Origin: Lichina pygmaea
Lineage: Eukaryota; Ascomycota; Lichinomycetes; Lichinales; Lichinaceae
Assembly: GCA_963422465.1 (NCBI GenBank)
Contig: OY730175.1
Coordinates: forward strand, 1,488,001 to 1,552,000
Reading direction: 5' to 3'
DNA length: 64,000 nucleotides
The translations under genes were made by a program, and so were the position numbers. Positions 1 to 11,301 of the stretch are shown one piece after another. Position 1 is the first letter of the stretch; each line of letters begins with the position of its first letter. Below the pieces are notes generated by a model. That model ran no database searches and was not told where the DNA came from. It saw nothing but the letters and a program-made list of their open reading frames with translations.

Positions 1-183
1 GCGACCGCGGCGGTGGAGAAGAGAGGCTCGGAGAGGTCTGAGTCCAGAGAGACTGCGGCGATTGAGGCCGCGAACCAGCGGGCCGATGCCTCCGAGGTGA
101 CCGCAGCAACTCTGCGGCGTCAACACCAGGCTTTCCCATTCTGCCCCTTTGCACGAAGGGTCTCGTGGTCTAGCGAGTCCTAA
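1..183 (+). CDS. possible C-terminal end of an unknown protein (partial)
   Basis: Frame 1 is open from the window edge to a TAA at 181-183, giving about 60 residues rich in Ala, Ser, Arg and Glu that would form a charged helix. There is no start inside the window. The opposite strand is also open over much of this stretch, so coding status is uncertain. I recognise no domain. It may be the 3' end of a gene to the left, or chance in GC-rich DNA. Confidence 0.22.
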   Translation, partial: ATAAVEKRGSERSESRETAAIEAANQRADASEVTAATLRRQHQAFPFCPFARRVSWSSES

Positions 184-1988
184 GCGAGCAATCTATCGGT
201 CGAGGTCATCACGGTCGCCTCGTCTGCGAATCTAGGATAGTCCACTCTGGATCTCCTCGATGGCTGAGAGGTGATCGACGTCGAAGAGAGAGGAGGGAAG
301 TTTGGTGGGGAAATGAATTCGGGGCCTTCGGGCGTGGTTTTCATTGCCAATATCAACAGAGCCACTACAGATGATACGGCCAGCTTCGAGGCCTTGTTCC
401 TAAGGAGGTTCCAACCGGAACGGTAGAAGGAGAATGACTCAACTGGGGGAGTCCAAAAAGACCATGGAAGACTTCTCCAGAGAAACGGATGGAAGACTGC
501 CCAAGGTGGGAAACATACTGCTAAGAAATGTCATAGGACCACGGCGCAAAGAGGACTGATAGGTGCATCTGTACTAGTAACATTGTTCATTCAGGAGTTG
601 CAGAGCTACGTACTGTAGCTAGAGATGTGGGGCACTAGCTGCATGAATATTACGGCTCTGCAGAGTTTCCACTCTTGTCTGTTCCCACTCTGCCTTTTCC
701 ACTCTGCAGCGTTCACCCCTCAGGAAATCGGCTCTGCTGCAAGAACACACGGTCACGACACCCACCAAGGAAAGACAAGAAGAGCAGTCATGGGGGCAAC
801 TGTAGCCCATGGCGTCTTTTCCACGTCTCTATTTCTTGTTCTACGAACATCTTGTTCCCTCGAATGCATTCTACTTGTATTCTTCTCTTCTCTCCCAAGG
901 TCTTACTGTACAGTACGTCGCATACTCTGTTATGATTATGTTACTTTGACATCATTCTTTCACTTCTACAGGCCCTCCTTTTTTACTAGCTCCACGTTAA
1001 CCCGCCCTAGTTCTATCATCTCCACCCCGACCCGTCCACCTTTTTCCTCTCCACACACACACACACACGCGCGCGCGCGCAAGTCCTTCTCTATCGTACG
1101 GTATACCGTCTCTTGTACCATGTCTCTTACAAGGAGCATGTCCAGGCCCGTCTGCAGTGGCGGTACCGTACTACATCTCTCACTTCTTCCAGCACCAGCG
1201 ATACATACAGTACACACAAGCACTTTTTCCCACCGATGCAAAGCCACCGTAGACCAATGCAAGGCACTACAAATTCCACGCAAGACACTACAAAGCAAAG
1301 ACAAGTACTCTGCACGTCACGCAGGAATATATTAGACTCAAGATTACAAGACAGCCCCCAAACAAACACACAAAGATATGCAGTGTGCAATCAAAGCTGC
1401 AAGGCATGCTCCTCGGAGTGCCAGGTGCCGAATGAAGCCTTGCGGAGAGGCGGTGTTCACGAGATCTCCGTCCGTGCCGTCGTGTGGTGGAATCCCCCAC
1501 GGGGCTCAGGAAGTCTGCGAGGGCGCTGAAGATTGACGTGATGGGGACTGGGGCCGGTGAAGATGTGGCTTGGGAGGACACGGAGAGAGAGAAGGGGGGA
1601 GGAGGGGGGTTCTCCTACTCCTCTGCCCTAGCAGCGGCGCTGGCTAGTCACGGGTGAGAAGTGTCCGAGAACACCTACCGTGGCTCTACCCGAACGGACA
1701 ACTGCGAAACGGAGTCGCTCCGGGGAATGGTGCGTGGTCGTACTGTTGCTTATCGGAGGCTGTTACGCCCACACACGCACACATATACACAATCCACATT
1801 CGAGAGATAGACAGAAATAGACACGCTCTTGCTGAGCAAGTCGACGCCGGGAAACAGATATCCTTCTCACATGTCGACTGCTAGCACTTGTTGCAAGCAC
1901 GTGCGTCTCTGCCTACATCACGTATCGTCGCCATCACCAATCCCGAGTCTTCGCACCCGGCCGGGGGGGGGATAGCAAGTGCCTGGGT
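184..1988. other. no recognisable gene
   Basis: I see no conserved protein in any frame. The longest open stretch (about 625-1335, +) has biased Ser/Thr/His composition and crosses a dinucleotide repeat. The right end would hold the 3' UTR of the leftward NAC-beta gene. Confidence 0.5.
1052..1080. repeat. (CA)n-(CG)n microsatellite
   Basis: About eight CA units run directly into six CG units. Alternating purine-pyrimidine tracts of this kind can adopt Z-DNA. The repeat lies in non-coding sequence. Confidence 0.9.
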
Positions 1989-2616
1989 CTATTCAACTTT
2001 GCTCTCAAAGTTCTCGCCCGGCACCAGATCAGGAATGTCATCGTCGTCATCGTCGTCGGCCCTCTTTTCGTCGTCCCCGGCAGCTCCCCCCGCGCCACCT
2101 TCCTTCTTCTGTATCGACTGGTAGCTCTCGGCGAGTTTCCGGAGCGAGGCCAGCGAGTCCGGACCGAGCTGGTTCAGGATACCCGGCACCAGCTCGGTGA
2201 GCTCCTTGTCCTCGCCGTTGCCGTAGATAGCAAAGGTGTTTGAAGGAACGGAAGCATGGACTAGCTCAGGGGAAGAGAAGAGACAGGCATGTGTCAGCGA
2301 ACGGATGAATTATACTCGAGCCAGAGTGTGGTTGGGCTGGATGTCAGGGAGTGCTTTAATTCGAGCATCAAGTCGGACGGAACGCGGAGACTTTACCCTT
2401 TGGATTCGAAAAGTGAATCACGTTCCCGTCCTCCTTGAACATGTTCACCTCTTCGATGGCCTGGATCGGTTGTGTGCTGATCTTCTTGAGCGTAGCCTGT
2501 AGTTTCTTGTCGTCGGAACCGGCGCTCTTGTGCACCTTCTTGACTTTCCGTCGCGGCGTGCCCTTGCCGCCAATCCGCACCGATTGCTGCAATCTGGCCA
2601 ATTTGGCTGGATCCAT
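1989..2616 (-). CDS. EGD1: nascent polypeptide-associated complex subunit beta (BTF3/Egd1)
   Basis: This ribosome-associated chaperone subunit pairs with NAC-alpha at the exit tunnel and shields nascent chains from mis-targeting. Two exons, 2397-2616 and 1989-2260, are separated by a 136-nt intron with GTAAAG donor and TAG acceptor; the splice restores the family sequence [17 protein letters not shown]. The product is 163 aa, normal for fungal NAC-beta. Seen in order: the basic ribosome-binding motif RRKVKK near residues 22-27, the NAC domain (about 35-100) with the run [18 protein letters not shown], a helix to about residue 120, and an acidic tail with seven Asp in a row. The start matches the family N-terminus ([10 protein letters not shown]). 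It is a single-copy housekeeping gene with no obvious partner nearby. Confidence 0.96.
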
Positions 2617-4899
2617 GATTGTCGCTCTAGGAGGCCGGTCAATTCATCCAGATCAGTGGTACGCTTCGCAATAATTCAGATGGATGGGAGATTTGCAATT
2701 TTGTCATGACAGGACGCTGGCTTCCAGGCCGATGGAGACAGATCCAGCCGACAAGCTCACCGATTGCAATCCAGATATGCCGAGTCTACTAGAAATGATC
2801 CGTATGAATTGGTATGTCTTCGGCTAACAAGTACGCAGCTGTGTATCAATGGCCGAAGCTGCCTCGACTGAACGTATATAGAGTCTTGTGCGAGCTGTTG
2901 CTGCCACTCGCACGAGGTGATTTTTGGGATGGACTCGCGGCGGAACAGTACCGAGTTGCGCGTGTGGGGTGCAGTAGCGCACCGTACAGTGGCGGGCGGC
3001 CACATCCTTGGTCGCTGCCGCTTAACGTACGGTACTGGATGGCATCGTGGGCCTTCGGTGGCATTGTGCATCACTTGCGGTTAGAGCCGCACTCATGGAT
3101 TACTGTGTCAGAGTCAATGTATGGAGTACGAGTACTCCGTACATAGGGAGCTCTGACCAGTGGATGGATGGATAAGATGAACTTACCGCAATGTCTGTAA
3201 GAGTCTGTTTTCCAAAGGTTCAAGCAAGGTGTGTTCTACTGTTACTTGGTGGTATGGGCTGGAAGTCCAATAGCTATGGTAAGGTCCTACCGTACGGTAG
3301 AAGCTAGGATTCGAGTACCGAGTCACGAACAACCCGGCTCATAAGCCCCAGCTCAAGATCTTTTGTCTACCTGGAAGTGGCAGCCATCTGGAAGAGACCC
3401 TCATTGTTCCGGCTGCAAGTGAGACCTGGCTGAACACTGAGGTACCGTGATCCTGTTGCAAATTGTCGCAAGTAGCAGCCATTCCAGTAAGGCCTGTCCC
3501 AGGCAAGGTACGTATAGACGTACTCCGTAGAGCTCCCCGGGTTGGCCCTCGGCAGTAGGTCATGGCATAAAGCTGGTGTACGGAACGTAGGCTTCCTCGA
3601 CCTGTACAAGGACCTCCGAGGCGAGGGCGGCCCGGGTGGCTCGAGACTGGATAGAGCAGTCCCCGGCAATGACGGCGTAGCTGCTTCAAACCCGGACGGG
3701 TGTTGGCATCGTAGGCTCTCCGGGATACTTCTAGCAACTTTTTCGCATCCCTGTTGCGTTAGAGGGCTCATTGCCAAAGAATCTACTGGTCACCTGAAAC
3801 ACTGAGGTGTGCAATACAGTACAATACGTACTACTCTCCATTGTTGCTTTGGGTCAGCTGAGATACCAGACAGCCTGAAGTACGTATTGATGTTGATGTT
3901 GCTGTATGTGCAGGCTTGGGTTAGTGGCGTGTATCGTAAAGAAAGTGGGGGAGTAGAGCCCAAGAGGGAGGGTGAGAGTTGAAGACAGGTGTGAGCACTG
4001 AGCACATACCCTCGTACCGTACTGTAATGGTAGTAAGCTGGTTGACCTACTGCCGTACCGGTACCGCGCCGATCTCACAGGCCACAGGACGTATGTACGT
4101 ACCGTGCGTCGTATGCTGTGGGTGCAAGCCAGCGGATGAGCCAGCCGGGCAGGCCAGCGAGCTTGGGGTGAGACGGGGCGCGCTGATCCTATTTCGGCCA
4201 CTTAGACCTCGATGCCACGATGCTTCCTGTGGACTCGTGACGTAGTCTGAGAATCAGCTCGCAAACGGCATCTTGCATCAATCCTCGGTCTTTTCAAAGC
4301 CGCTACGGTGGGTTGACAAAAATTTACGCAGGGGCCCCCCCCGCCCTGTCAAAAGTAGCTGATCGCGCAGCTCCTTAGCAATACCGTAGTTGCTTGACCA
4401 CACTGAACAAGGATCAGCCTTTCTACATCACACTACTACAGTATCTCTAGGGAGCTAAGCGATCAGGCATTCGTGATCAGGGGGTGCGTAGACTATCGTC
4501 ACCCCACTGTACGGAACCGTATCAGTAGTCGATTTTGCTCAGTGATTTCCAGTCTGCCTCGTACCGAGATGCCTCCCGGTTAGGTACCGTTCGATGACTG
4601 GGCGTTTTGGCGGGCGTGGCGCGGTCGGCTGCGGCTATTCATTCCTTTTTCGGGCTTAGCGTCAGTGTACCTCCCCCCGTCGGCGTCATTGTTTCCCGTT
4701 GGTCCGAGCGTTGGGAGGACGGCGCGAAGATACCAACGTCCGTCAGCGGAAACCTGGCATCATGCTCAGTTGAATCTTCCAAGGCCACCTAGCTCTTTCG
4801 ATCCCGAAGCAGCCCGTCAATACTCAGGAGACCTACAGATCACTACACTCCCTGATCGGACCTCGGACCACGACGCTTTTGCCATACCCTGCCATCGAC
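2617..4899. other. intergenic, no gene seen; many short GTACGGTAC-like palindromes
   Basis: No conserved protein is visible on either strand. The stretch holds many small palindromes built from GTAC, TACGGTA and ACTCCGTA, for example near 2987-2995, 3120-3145, 3285-3300, 4010-4100 and 4560-4590. Similar words recur in other intergenic parts of this window. The right end must hold the promoter of the dehydrogenase gene. Confidence 0.5.
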
Positions 4900-5904
4900 A
4901 TGTTCGCCTGGGGAGCGCAGTTCCACCCCGACAACGACATCCCTGATCTCTCGAGCAAGGTCATCCTCGTGACAGGAGGTATGGAGGAACTTCAAACGCG
5001 CCACAGCTTCGCTTTCCTGTCTCTCCTCGTCCTCGATGCTAACAATCGCCACCCAGGAAACACCGGCCTCGGCAAAGAATCCTGTCTCCAGTTCGCCAAG
5101 CACCATGCCGGCCACATATGGTTGGCCGCACGTACCGAGTCCAAAGCGCAATCGGCCATCGACGAGATCAAGAAGACCGTGCCGGATGCCAAGATCAGCT
5201 TCCTCCCGCTAGACCTCACGTCGATGCAGTCGATCGGTGACGCGGCCAAGATGTTCCAGTCAAAGTCGGACCGTCTGGACCTTCTGCTCAACAACGCCGG
5301 TATCATGGCCGTGCCCGTCGGGACGACGAAGGAAGGGTACGAGATCCAGCTGGGCACGAATCACATCGGGCATTTCCTCTTGACCAAGCTCCTCCTCCCG
5401 ACGCTCCAGAAGACGGCGGAGCAGCCAGGCTCGGACGTGCGGATCGTCAACATGTCGTCGATGGGCCACCAGATGGCCCCGAACGTGGGAATCAACTTCG
5501 AGGACCACCACCTGCCGGCGGCCTCGACCTGGACGCGGTATGGCCAGTCCAAGCTCGCGAACATCCTGTTCGCGAGCGAGCTGGCGCGGCGCTACCCAAA
5601 CATCACCTCGGTGGCCGTGCACCCGGGTGTGGTCAACACCGACCTGATAAACTCGTACAACGACAGCAACACGCTCTTCAAGTACGTGTACGGCATGTTC
5701 AGCGGCCTCGTCTTCAACGACGTCCCGACCGGCACCAAGAACCAGCTCTGGGCGAGCACCGTGGCCAAGGACAAGCTCGACTCGGGCGCCTACTACGTGC
5801 CCGTCGGCAAGAAGAACGCCGGGAGCAAGCAAGCGCGCGACGCCGAGCTCGCGAAGCAGCTATGGGAGTGGTCGGAGAGGGAGGTGCAGAAGCACGGTTA
5901 CTAG
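4900..5904 (+). CDS. short-chain dehydrogenase/reductase (retinol dehydrogenase/WWOX/TIC32-like)
   Basis: An NAD(P)-dependent oxidoreductase with a Rossmann fold. Exons 4900-4978 and 5057-5904 flank a 78-nt intron; the splice falls inside the cofactor loop and restores TGGNTGLG (TGxxxGxG). The product is 308 aa, usual for the family. Other signatures: NNAG after the fourth strand, the catalytic Ser in VNMSSMGH, the Tyr/Lys pair in YGQSKLAN, and HPGVVNT after it. There is no signal peptide or clear membrane anchor, so a cytosolic enzyme is likely. The ATG at 4900 gives MFAWGAQFHP, typical of fungal members, followed by IPDLSSKVILVTGG. Substrate cannot be told from sequence, and the neighbours (NAC-beta, metalloreductase) do not suggest a pathway. 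Confidence 0.92.
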   Translation: MFAWGAQFHPDNDIPDLSSKVILVTGGMEELQTRHSFAFLSLLVLDANNRHPGNTGLGKESCLQFAKHHAGHIWLAARTESKAQSAIDEIKKTVPDAKISFLPLDLTSMQSIGDAAKMFQSKSDRLDLLLNNAGIMAVPVGTTKEGYEIQLGTNHIGHFLLTKLLLPTLQKTAEQPGSDVRIVNMSSMGHQMAPNVGINFEDHHLPAASTWTRYGQSKLANILFASELARRYPNITSVAVHPGVVNTDLINSYNDSNTLFKYVYGMFSGLVFNDVPTGTKNQLWASTVAKDKLDSGAYYVPVGKKNAGSKQARDAELAKQLWEWSEREVQKHGY

Positions 5905-6416
5905 GGGTTGCGGTCCTCTTTCTTCCTTTCTTCCTCTCTTTGACACACCCCCGATCACCCCCTTCCACTCGATCCTCCATCTCTTCCACGCAATCCATCC
6001 CAACGGTTCTGGGGCCCTTTCAGAATGACGATAGGATAGAAAAGGGCAATGACGTTCCGGGAGTCGTTTCAGTCTTTGATGCCGATTCAATATGTTCCGT
6101 CTCTCACGCCGGTCTACATGTCTCTCACTTTTCCTCATCGACAACCGACGTCGAAGGAGAGGAAAAGCGAAGAGGGAGAGGTCTGTGGGAGAGAGAAGGG
6201 GGCGCGAAGTTGTTCGGGTGCTTCGGTGGATTTCACAGGCTTGCGGGGTTGATTGATGTAAAGGTTTCCACGTCATTGATCTGTTGATGACGACGATGAT
6301 ATCAGTGATTTATCAGTGATTTATCAGTGCTTTCCAAGTCGTCGACATGTTTCGGTAGCCATTTTCGCATTTTCGCATTCTCGCATTCTTGCATCTTTGC
6401 GTTGGAGTCCATCTCA

Positions 6417-6720
6417 TTGCTGACTAGTCGTTGCTGACTAGTCGTTGCTGACAAGTCATTGCTGGTACCTTGCTGCTAGTACCTTGTTGACGAAAAGTCA
6501 TTGCTGACAAGCTGTTGCTGGTGATACTGACAAGGTGTTGATGGTGCTGGTGATGGTGCCGGTGATGGTAATACTGACAAGTTGTCGATGGTGATGGTGT
6601 TGTCGATGGTGATGGTGATGGTGATTGTGATGCTAATGCTACTGCTACTGCTGCCGATGATCATCATCATGATGCCAACAACAACGATACCAGTGTCATC
6701 AACCAAACAGCTCAACCTAC
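6417..6720. repeat. degenerate minisatellite (TTGCTGACTAGTCG / GATGGT units)
   Basis: The left part repeats TTGCTGACTAGTCG and TTGCTGACAAG; the right part becomes GATGGT/GGTGAT triplet-like units ending in ATCATCATCATG. Frames over it give artificial low-complexity peptides, so it is not treated as coding. Confidence 0.75.
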
Positions 6721-6969
6721 CGGGTAGATAATCACTGGTACAAAGTACTGTACTCTGCGTGATCTAACATAACAAGAGATGAGTACGTAGTAGCATCGTC
6801 ATAGCTCCAGGCTATTTGATCGTAGTGGGGAGGGGGATTAGGGCAAGGAAAGAAAGCAAGGAAGCCAGAGAGAAGGAAAGCCAAGAAAGACCAAGAAGAA
6901 AAGAAGGAAGAATGAAAGGACGAAAGACGTCATGTCTCTCTTTGCCCTACGCGCTCGTGACACTACGGG

Positions 6970-6998
6970 AGTACTGTACTGTACTGTACTGTACTGTG
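6970..6998. repeat. (GTACT)n microsatellite
   Basis: Five consecutive copies of the pentamer TGTAC/GTACT lie in non-coding DNA. Confidence 0.85.
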
Positions 6999-7272
6999 AG
7001 GTTCCCGGCACCTCACACGGATGGGCGCTCCCCCCCCCTCCCCCCCCCCCCCTTTCTTATCTTGTGGCGCTCGCACGGAAGAATAACATGCCTTTCCTAG
7101 ACCGAACAAAGATGGACGAAGAAATAGAAATGTTCAATTACATGACAAGGCTTGCGTTATGATTGAGCGGACGGCGTGGTACCTACAAGCCCGTCTTGAT
7201 GTCCACAAGCTTTGCCGTGGGGACCGGACGTGCCGATACCCAAGAGCCTCACGATAGAACCAACCGCATGTC

Positions 7273-9575
7273 CTAATACCCATACGCCTCGCAGTGTAAC
7301 CAGATGCCCTGTGCCCCGGTCCCCTTGTGCACGGCCCTCTCGTCGCTGAGGCCGACGACGTGGTTGCGCACCGTCGTCGCGAGCGTCTGCGGCCCGCACA
7401 CGACCACGGCCGTCTCGCCGAGAGCGCACTCGAGCGTCGGCAGGAGCAGGTGTCGCGGCGAAGGACGGCCCGGTCGGATCGATATCGCCAGCTCGTGCTT
7501 CTCGACGGACTTGGACAGGGGCTTGGACGGAGAGGCCTTGCCTGACGACGATATCATCGACGACGCCGACGAGACGGACTCGGACCCGGACGAGCCGGAC
7601 GAGGCCGAGGATGCCCTCGCTTTCGTGGCAGAGGAAATCGGGTCTGGATGCGTGCTGGAGCCGGAGCAGGGACAGCCGGCGCCCTCGGCCGCGCCCTGTT
7701 CCCGGTCTCGGACGTCGCTGGTGATGGTCGTCCGACAGCAGCAGGTGTCGCCCGGGCCACCGGCAGATTCGTTCTTGCGGTCGACGGCGCGTTCAGCGTC
7801 GCCGCCCTCCGTCTTCGTCGTCGTACCGTCGGGTGCAGTCTTCTCGCAACCGGCAGATGTACTCTCGAGCGGAGGCCGTTTGCCCGGCTGGCACGATGGA
7901 GACCCGCCGACCAGCTGCGAATGTTCCGCCGTGAGGGAAGCGTCGCAGGTGATGTAGATGCTCACCGCCATCTCCACCGACCGGCCGCGGCGTCTCATCT
8001 CTGCCACGTCGCTCATTGCGCGGGTCACCTGATCCTTGAACCAAGACCACTCCCGCACCGATCGGACGACCCAGACAAAGTGGATGTAGCGAGTGACGAC
8101 TCCTCCCCGCCGGCTGGCTCCGATGGCGTTTGGCCGTCGGTCGGATGACCTGGGGCCGTCTTCCTGGCTCAGCCAAGCCGAAACGAGATCCCGCATGAGA
8201 GGGACGGTGAAGGTCGCGCCGATGCCGCCGCCGAAGAAGACGACGCTGTCGAACTGCCGGAGCGGCCGGATCCGGCCGTACGGGCCTTCGACGATCACCG
8301 TCTTGCTCGGCGACGCAGCGACCTCGACCACGGGCAGGGCCGGTCGGCCGTCGGCATATTCGAAGAAGCGCTTGGTCCCGCCGCGCTTGGTCCGCACGAG
8401 AAACTCCATGCGACCGTCCTGCGGGATGGACGCGATCGTAAAGGGGTGGCTCTGGAAGGGAAGCAGAGAATGGCAGGAGAGGAAGACGTGTTGGCCGGCC
8501 TTCCACCGGACCGGCGGGTCGTGGATCGTGAGACGGGTTATGCCGCGGTCGAGCGGCGTGAACTCGGCTCGGCAGGCCAGGAGCGTCGTTGCGCCGTCCT
8601 GGCTCGATCTTCGTCGCGGATGAAAGACGGACAGGTTTCCGTACATGGTGAAGCACGCTCGCACGAGGCGGTCGAAGACGAAGAGCGCGACCGGGATCCA
8701 GATCCACATGTGGACTCGATCAGGGGTGTGGACGTAGACCATGGCCAGGAAGGCGACGAAGGAGACGAGATGCTGCAGCACAAAGAACTCATACGCCCAG
8801 CCTCTGATAGGCGTCATCGAGCTGAAGACGATCCAGGCCAGGACGCCCCACGCGCCGAGACCCTTCCTGACGATCGGGCTGTCCTCGATCTTGGTGCCGA
8901 TGTAGTCCCAGCGGGCCCAGACCCTGAAGAAGTAGGCCATGTGCAGCGTCACTGTGAGGAAGAGACACCGGGCCGCCCATCGATGGAGCCAGTTGAGTCT
9001 CTCGTAGCTGGAGCCGACGAGAAACCCAACGATGCTGTTCTTCCCCGCCAGCAAGAACAGCAAGGGCAGCTGACCGAGCGCGACATGGCCCGTCCGATAG
9101 CCGACCGTCTCCCACTGCCAGTAATCCTCCAGATCAAAGGTGTAGAAGCACAGGACGAGCAGAACGACGGTGTTCGCGGCGATGAGCAGCGCCGGACCGA
9201 CCGGAGGGGTCGCAAAGACGAAGGAGCGTATCCTCAGCACCGGCGCCGAAGCGTAGCTGATCTCCCTCGTGATCGCGGCGACCGTCGCACCGGACCTCGT
9301 GAAGATGTTCTTGGGTTTTGCCGGTGTCGGTAGATCGAGGTACGCCGCCGAGACCCTGCAGTGGCATTAGCATCGGGGAGTAGGGCACGTCGACCGAGTC
9401 CACCACGTCTAGTCTCTGACCTCTGACGACACAAGACCCAGTTGGCGACGTTCACCAGCGTCGCGAGACCGATGGCAGCCCCTACCACGGCCCAGTACAT
9501 GCGTGGGAAGTAGTCGAACGGCAGTTGGGCACCACGGCCGCCGCCGACATGGCTGCTGTGGTCATGGCCGGCCAT
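7273..9575 (-). CDS. ferric/cupric reductase, FRE/NOX-type transmembrane flavocytochrome
   Basis: Reduces extracellular Fe(III)/Cu(II) by passing electrons from NADPH through FAD and two hemes across the plasma membrane. Exons 9421-9575 and 7273-9355 flank a 65-nt intron (GTCAGA donor, GCTAAT branch-like word, TGCAG acceptor); the product is 745 aa. A membrane helix follows the N-terminal GHDHSSH motif (residues about 20-50) and several more form the ferric reductase domain. Two bis-His pairs spaced 14 apart, about H176/H190 and H247/H261, suit the two hemes. The FAD motif HPFTIASIP and the nucleotide site GGGIGATFTVPL follow, and VVVCGPQTL closes the NAD-binding lobe. Oddity: about 150 residues of low-complexity Ser/Gly/Asp/Cys sequence (with TCCCR and GCPCSGSS) are inserted between the two halves of that lobe. 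It is divergent from a Ctr copper transporter, which favours a metalloreductase over an NADPH oxidase. Confidence 0.93.
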
Positions 9576-9814
9576 CGCAGGATTGATTACGGACGATCCT
9601 CCGAGACGGCCATCAACGATCTCGTCGCCGGATCACAGCTTGCCTAGCATGGTCGACACCCATGTCAAAGGGTGATGAGAGGTTCAAAGGGAAGCCGATG
9701 AGGAACAGACATCCAACGAGATGGTTGTTCCTCGGGACCAACAGCCTCGCGACGTCTCTCTCGTCTTTTTTTCTTTTGTCCACGGCCGTCGTCACCTTCG
9801 GTCATGTTCTGTCA

Positions 9815-9835
9815 CCCCCCCCCCCCCCCCCCCCC
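9815..9835. repeat. poly-C run
   Basis: Twenty-one C in a row on the + strand, then CTCCCTC. One of several long C runs in intergenic DNA of this window. Confidence 0.95.
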
Positions 9836-10152
9836 TCCCTCAACCACTTCAGCTGTGCTAATTACGCAAGGGGCCCCACCAAGGCGATACCCCCATGCCC
9901 CCCAAGCGCGACGTGCCAAAACTCGCGCCAGCGAAATAAGCACGATCGAGCCTAGAAGTTAGTGTACGCTACGGCCTACGCTAGGCGGAGGCTGACATGC
10001 GAGAGCCTAATTCGACGTCGCACCGGCGGCGCCATGCCAAATCGAGCGGAAACCCTCTCATACCCGCTCGGTTTCTCGTTCACTGGATCCGCTTCGGTGA
10101 CTAAGCACACCCGTTCTGCACGCCGGGCCGAGCTCACAAGGGCACGATCGGT

Positions 10153-10206
10153 CCGTGACGGGGTCGTGACTGGGTCGTGACGGGGTCGTGACGGGGCTGT
10201 GACGGT
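10153..10206. repeat. minisatellite, unit about GTGACGGGGTC
   Basis: Four to five near-identical 11-12-nt units occur in tandem upstream of the Ctr gene. Confidence 0.85.
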
Positions 10207-10626
10207 TCTCCGTACGAAGGGAGGTGCGTGGGATGGCTGTTATCGTTGTCTTTTTCTTTCTTTCCAAAAAACTCTCTCAATCATTCAGTGACCCAACATG
10301 AGTGAGGGCTTTTCATCTGCGCCAATGTTGGCGAGCTCTAATCACCGGTGATGGTTGCAACTGTGATCGTCAGTACTTACCACGGCACAGGTTCAGGGAA
10401 GTACTACTTGCCTCGAACATCACCATCACCCGGCCGTCGTCCTGTTCCTGGTGCCTCGGCGGCGCAGAAGATAGAGATCTCTGTCTTCCCCGAGCGGCGA
10501 TTCCTCGAGGGCTCAAACCAAAGCAAGAGAAACCTCGTCTTGCGCCGTCTGTAAGGGGTCAGCTCTGCCTCAAGGGCAACCCCTGGAGCGTCAAGCAGAG
10601 CCGTGGCCACATTCTCCAAGCCCAGC

Positions 10627-11301
10627 ATGGCTCACCAGCACTCCTCGAGCTCGTCGTCGTCCTCCTCGGCCGGCATGGCCATGACGTTCTTCACCTCGAT
10701 CGAAACGCCCTTGTTCTCCGAGAGCTGGACGCCGCGGTCGACGGCGGGCTACGCGGGGACATGCATCTTCCTGATCGTGCTCGCCGTCGTCTTCCGCGGC
10801 ATCATGGCGTTCAAGCACCACATGGAGCACCGATGGCTCGACCAGCATCTGAACCGAAGATACGTCGTCGTGGCCGGGCAAAGGAACGAGAAGGCACGGA
10901 CCAGCGAAGATGGCGGCGCCCGGACCGCCCTGCTCGTCTCGGCCACCGGCGTCGAGGAGGACGTTCGCGTCGTGCGGAGACACATCCGCGAACCCTTCCC
11001 TTGGCGACTGAGCGTCGACGTGCCTCGGGCCGCGATCGTGGTGGTCATGTCCGGAGTCGGTTATCTTCTGTACGTTCTTTCCTTTCTCCTCTCGACCTCT
11101 CGCCTTCCGACTCCCTCCTTCTCCTGCCCTCTTGCAAGTCGTGCCCGGATCTCCCGTCGTCCGCTGACGCCAAGTCTTCCTCCCTGACGTAGGATGTTGG
11201 CGGTCATGACGTTCAACGTGGGATATTTCCTGTCCGTGCTGGCCGGTGTCTTTGTCGGGGAATTGCTCGTGGGCCGATATGTCCAGACCGAGGAGCATTG
11301 A
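10627..11301 (+). CDS. Ctr-family high-affinity copper transporter
   Basis: Trimeric plasma-membrane or vacuolar Cu(I) importer. Exons 10627-11069 and 11193-11301 flank a 123-nt intron; the splice builds the family's second membrane helix as GYLLMLAVMTFNVGYF. The product is 183 aa. Seen: a short Ser/His/Met N-terminus (MAHQH, nine Ser, GMAM), the conserved FSESWTP segment, TM1 (CIFLIVLAVVF), a cytosolic loop with HHMEHR, then the diagnostic MxxxM (MLAVM) in TM2 and a close-packed TM3 with GVFVGELLVGRY (GxxxG-like). The N-terminus has fewer Met motifs than yeast Ctr1, closer to Ctr2/Ctr3-like forms. The ATG at 10627 is chosen because it begins the family-like N-terminus. Position beside a metalloreductase and a copper-binding GPI protein supports the call. 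Confidence 0.94.

Larger units (their letters stand above)
5905..7272. other. intergenic with simple and degenerate repeats; no gene seen
   Basis: The stretch holds the 3' ends of two convergent genes (dehydrogenase + and metalloreductase -). It contains a short TTATCAGTGA repeat near 6300-6330, a degenerate minisatellite (6417-6720), a purine-rich stretch around 6820-6920, and poly-C near 7030-7052. Confidence 0.6.
9576..10626. promoter_or_regulatory. shared divergent region between metalloreductase and Ctr transporter
   Basis: About 1.05 kb separates the two divergent start codons, so both promoters lie here. It contains a 21-nt poly-C run (9815-9835) and an 11-12-nt tandem repeat (10153-10206). 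I looked for the Mac1/Cuf1 copper core TTTGCTC on both strands and did not find it here. Confidence 0.55.

Noticed and set aside
625-1335. A 236-codon open frame on the + strand
   Set aside because: Composition is Ser/Thr/His-rich, it runs through a CA/CG microsatellite and matches no family; overlapping frames are also open.
5260-5832. A 190-codon frame opposite the dehydrogenase
   Set aside because: Antisense shadow of a GC-rich gene; Arg/Val/His-rich with no family.
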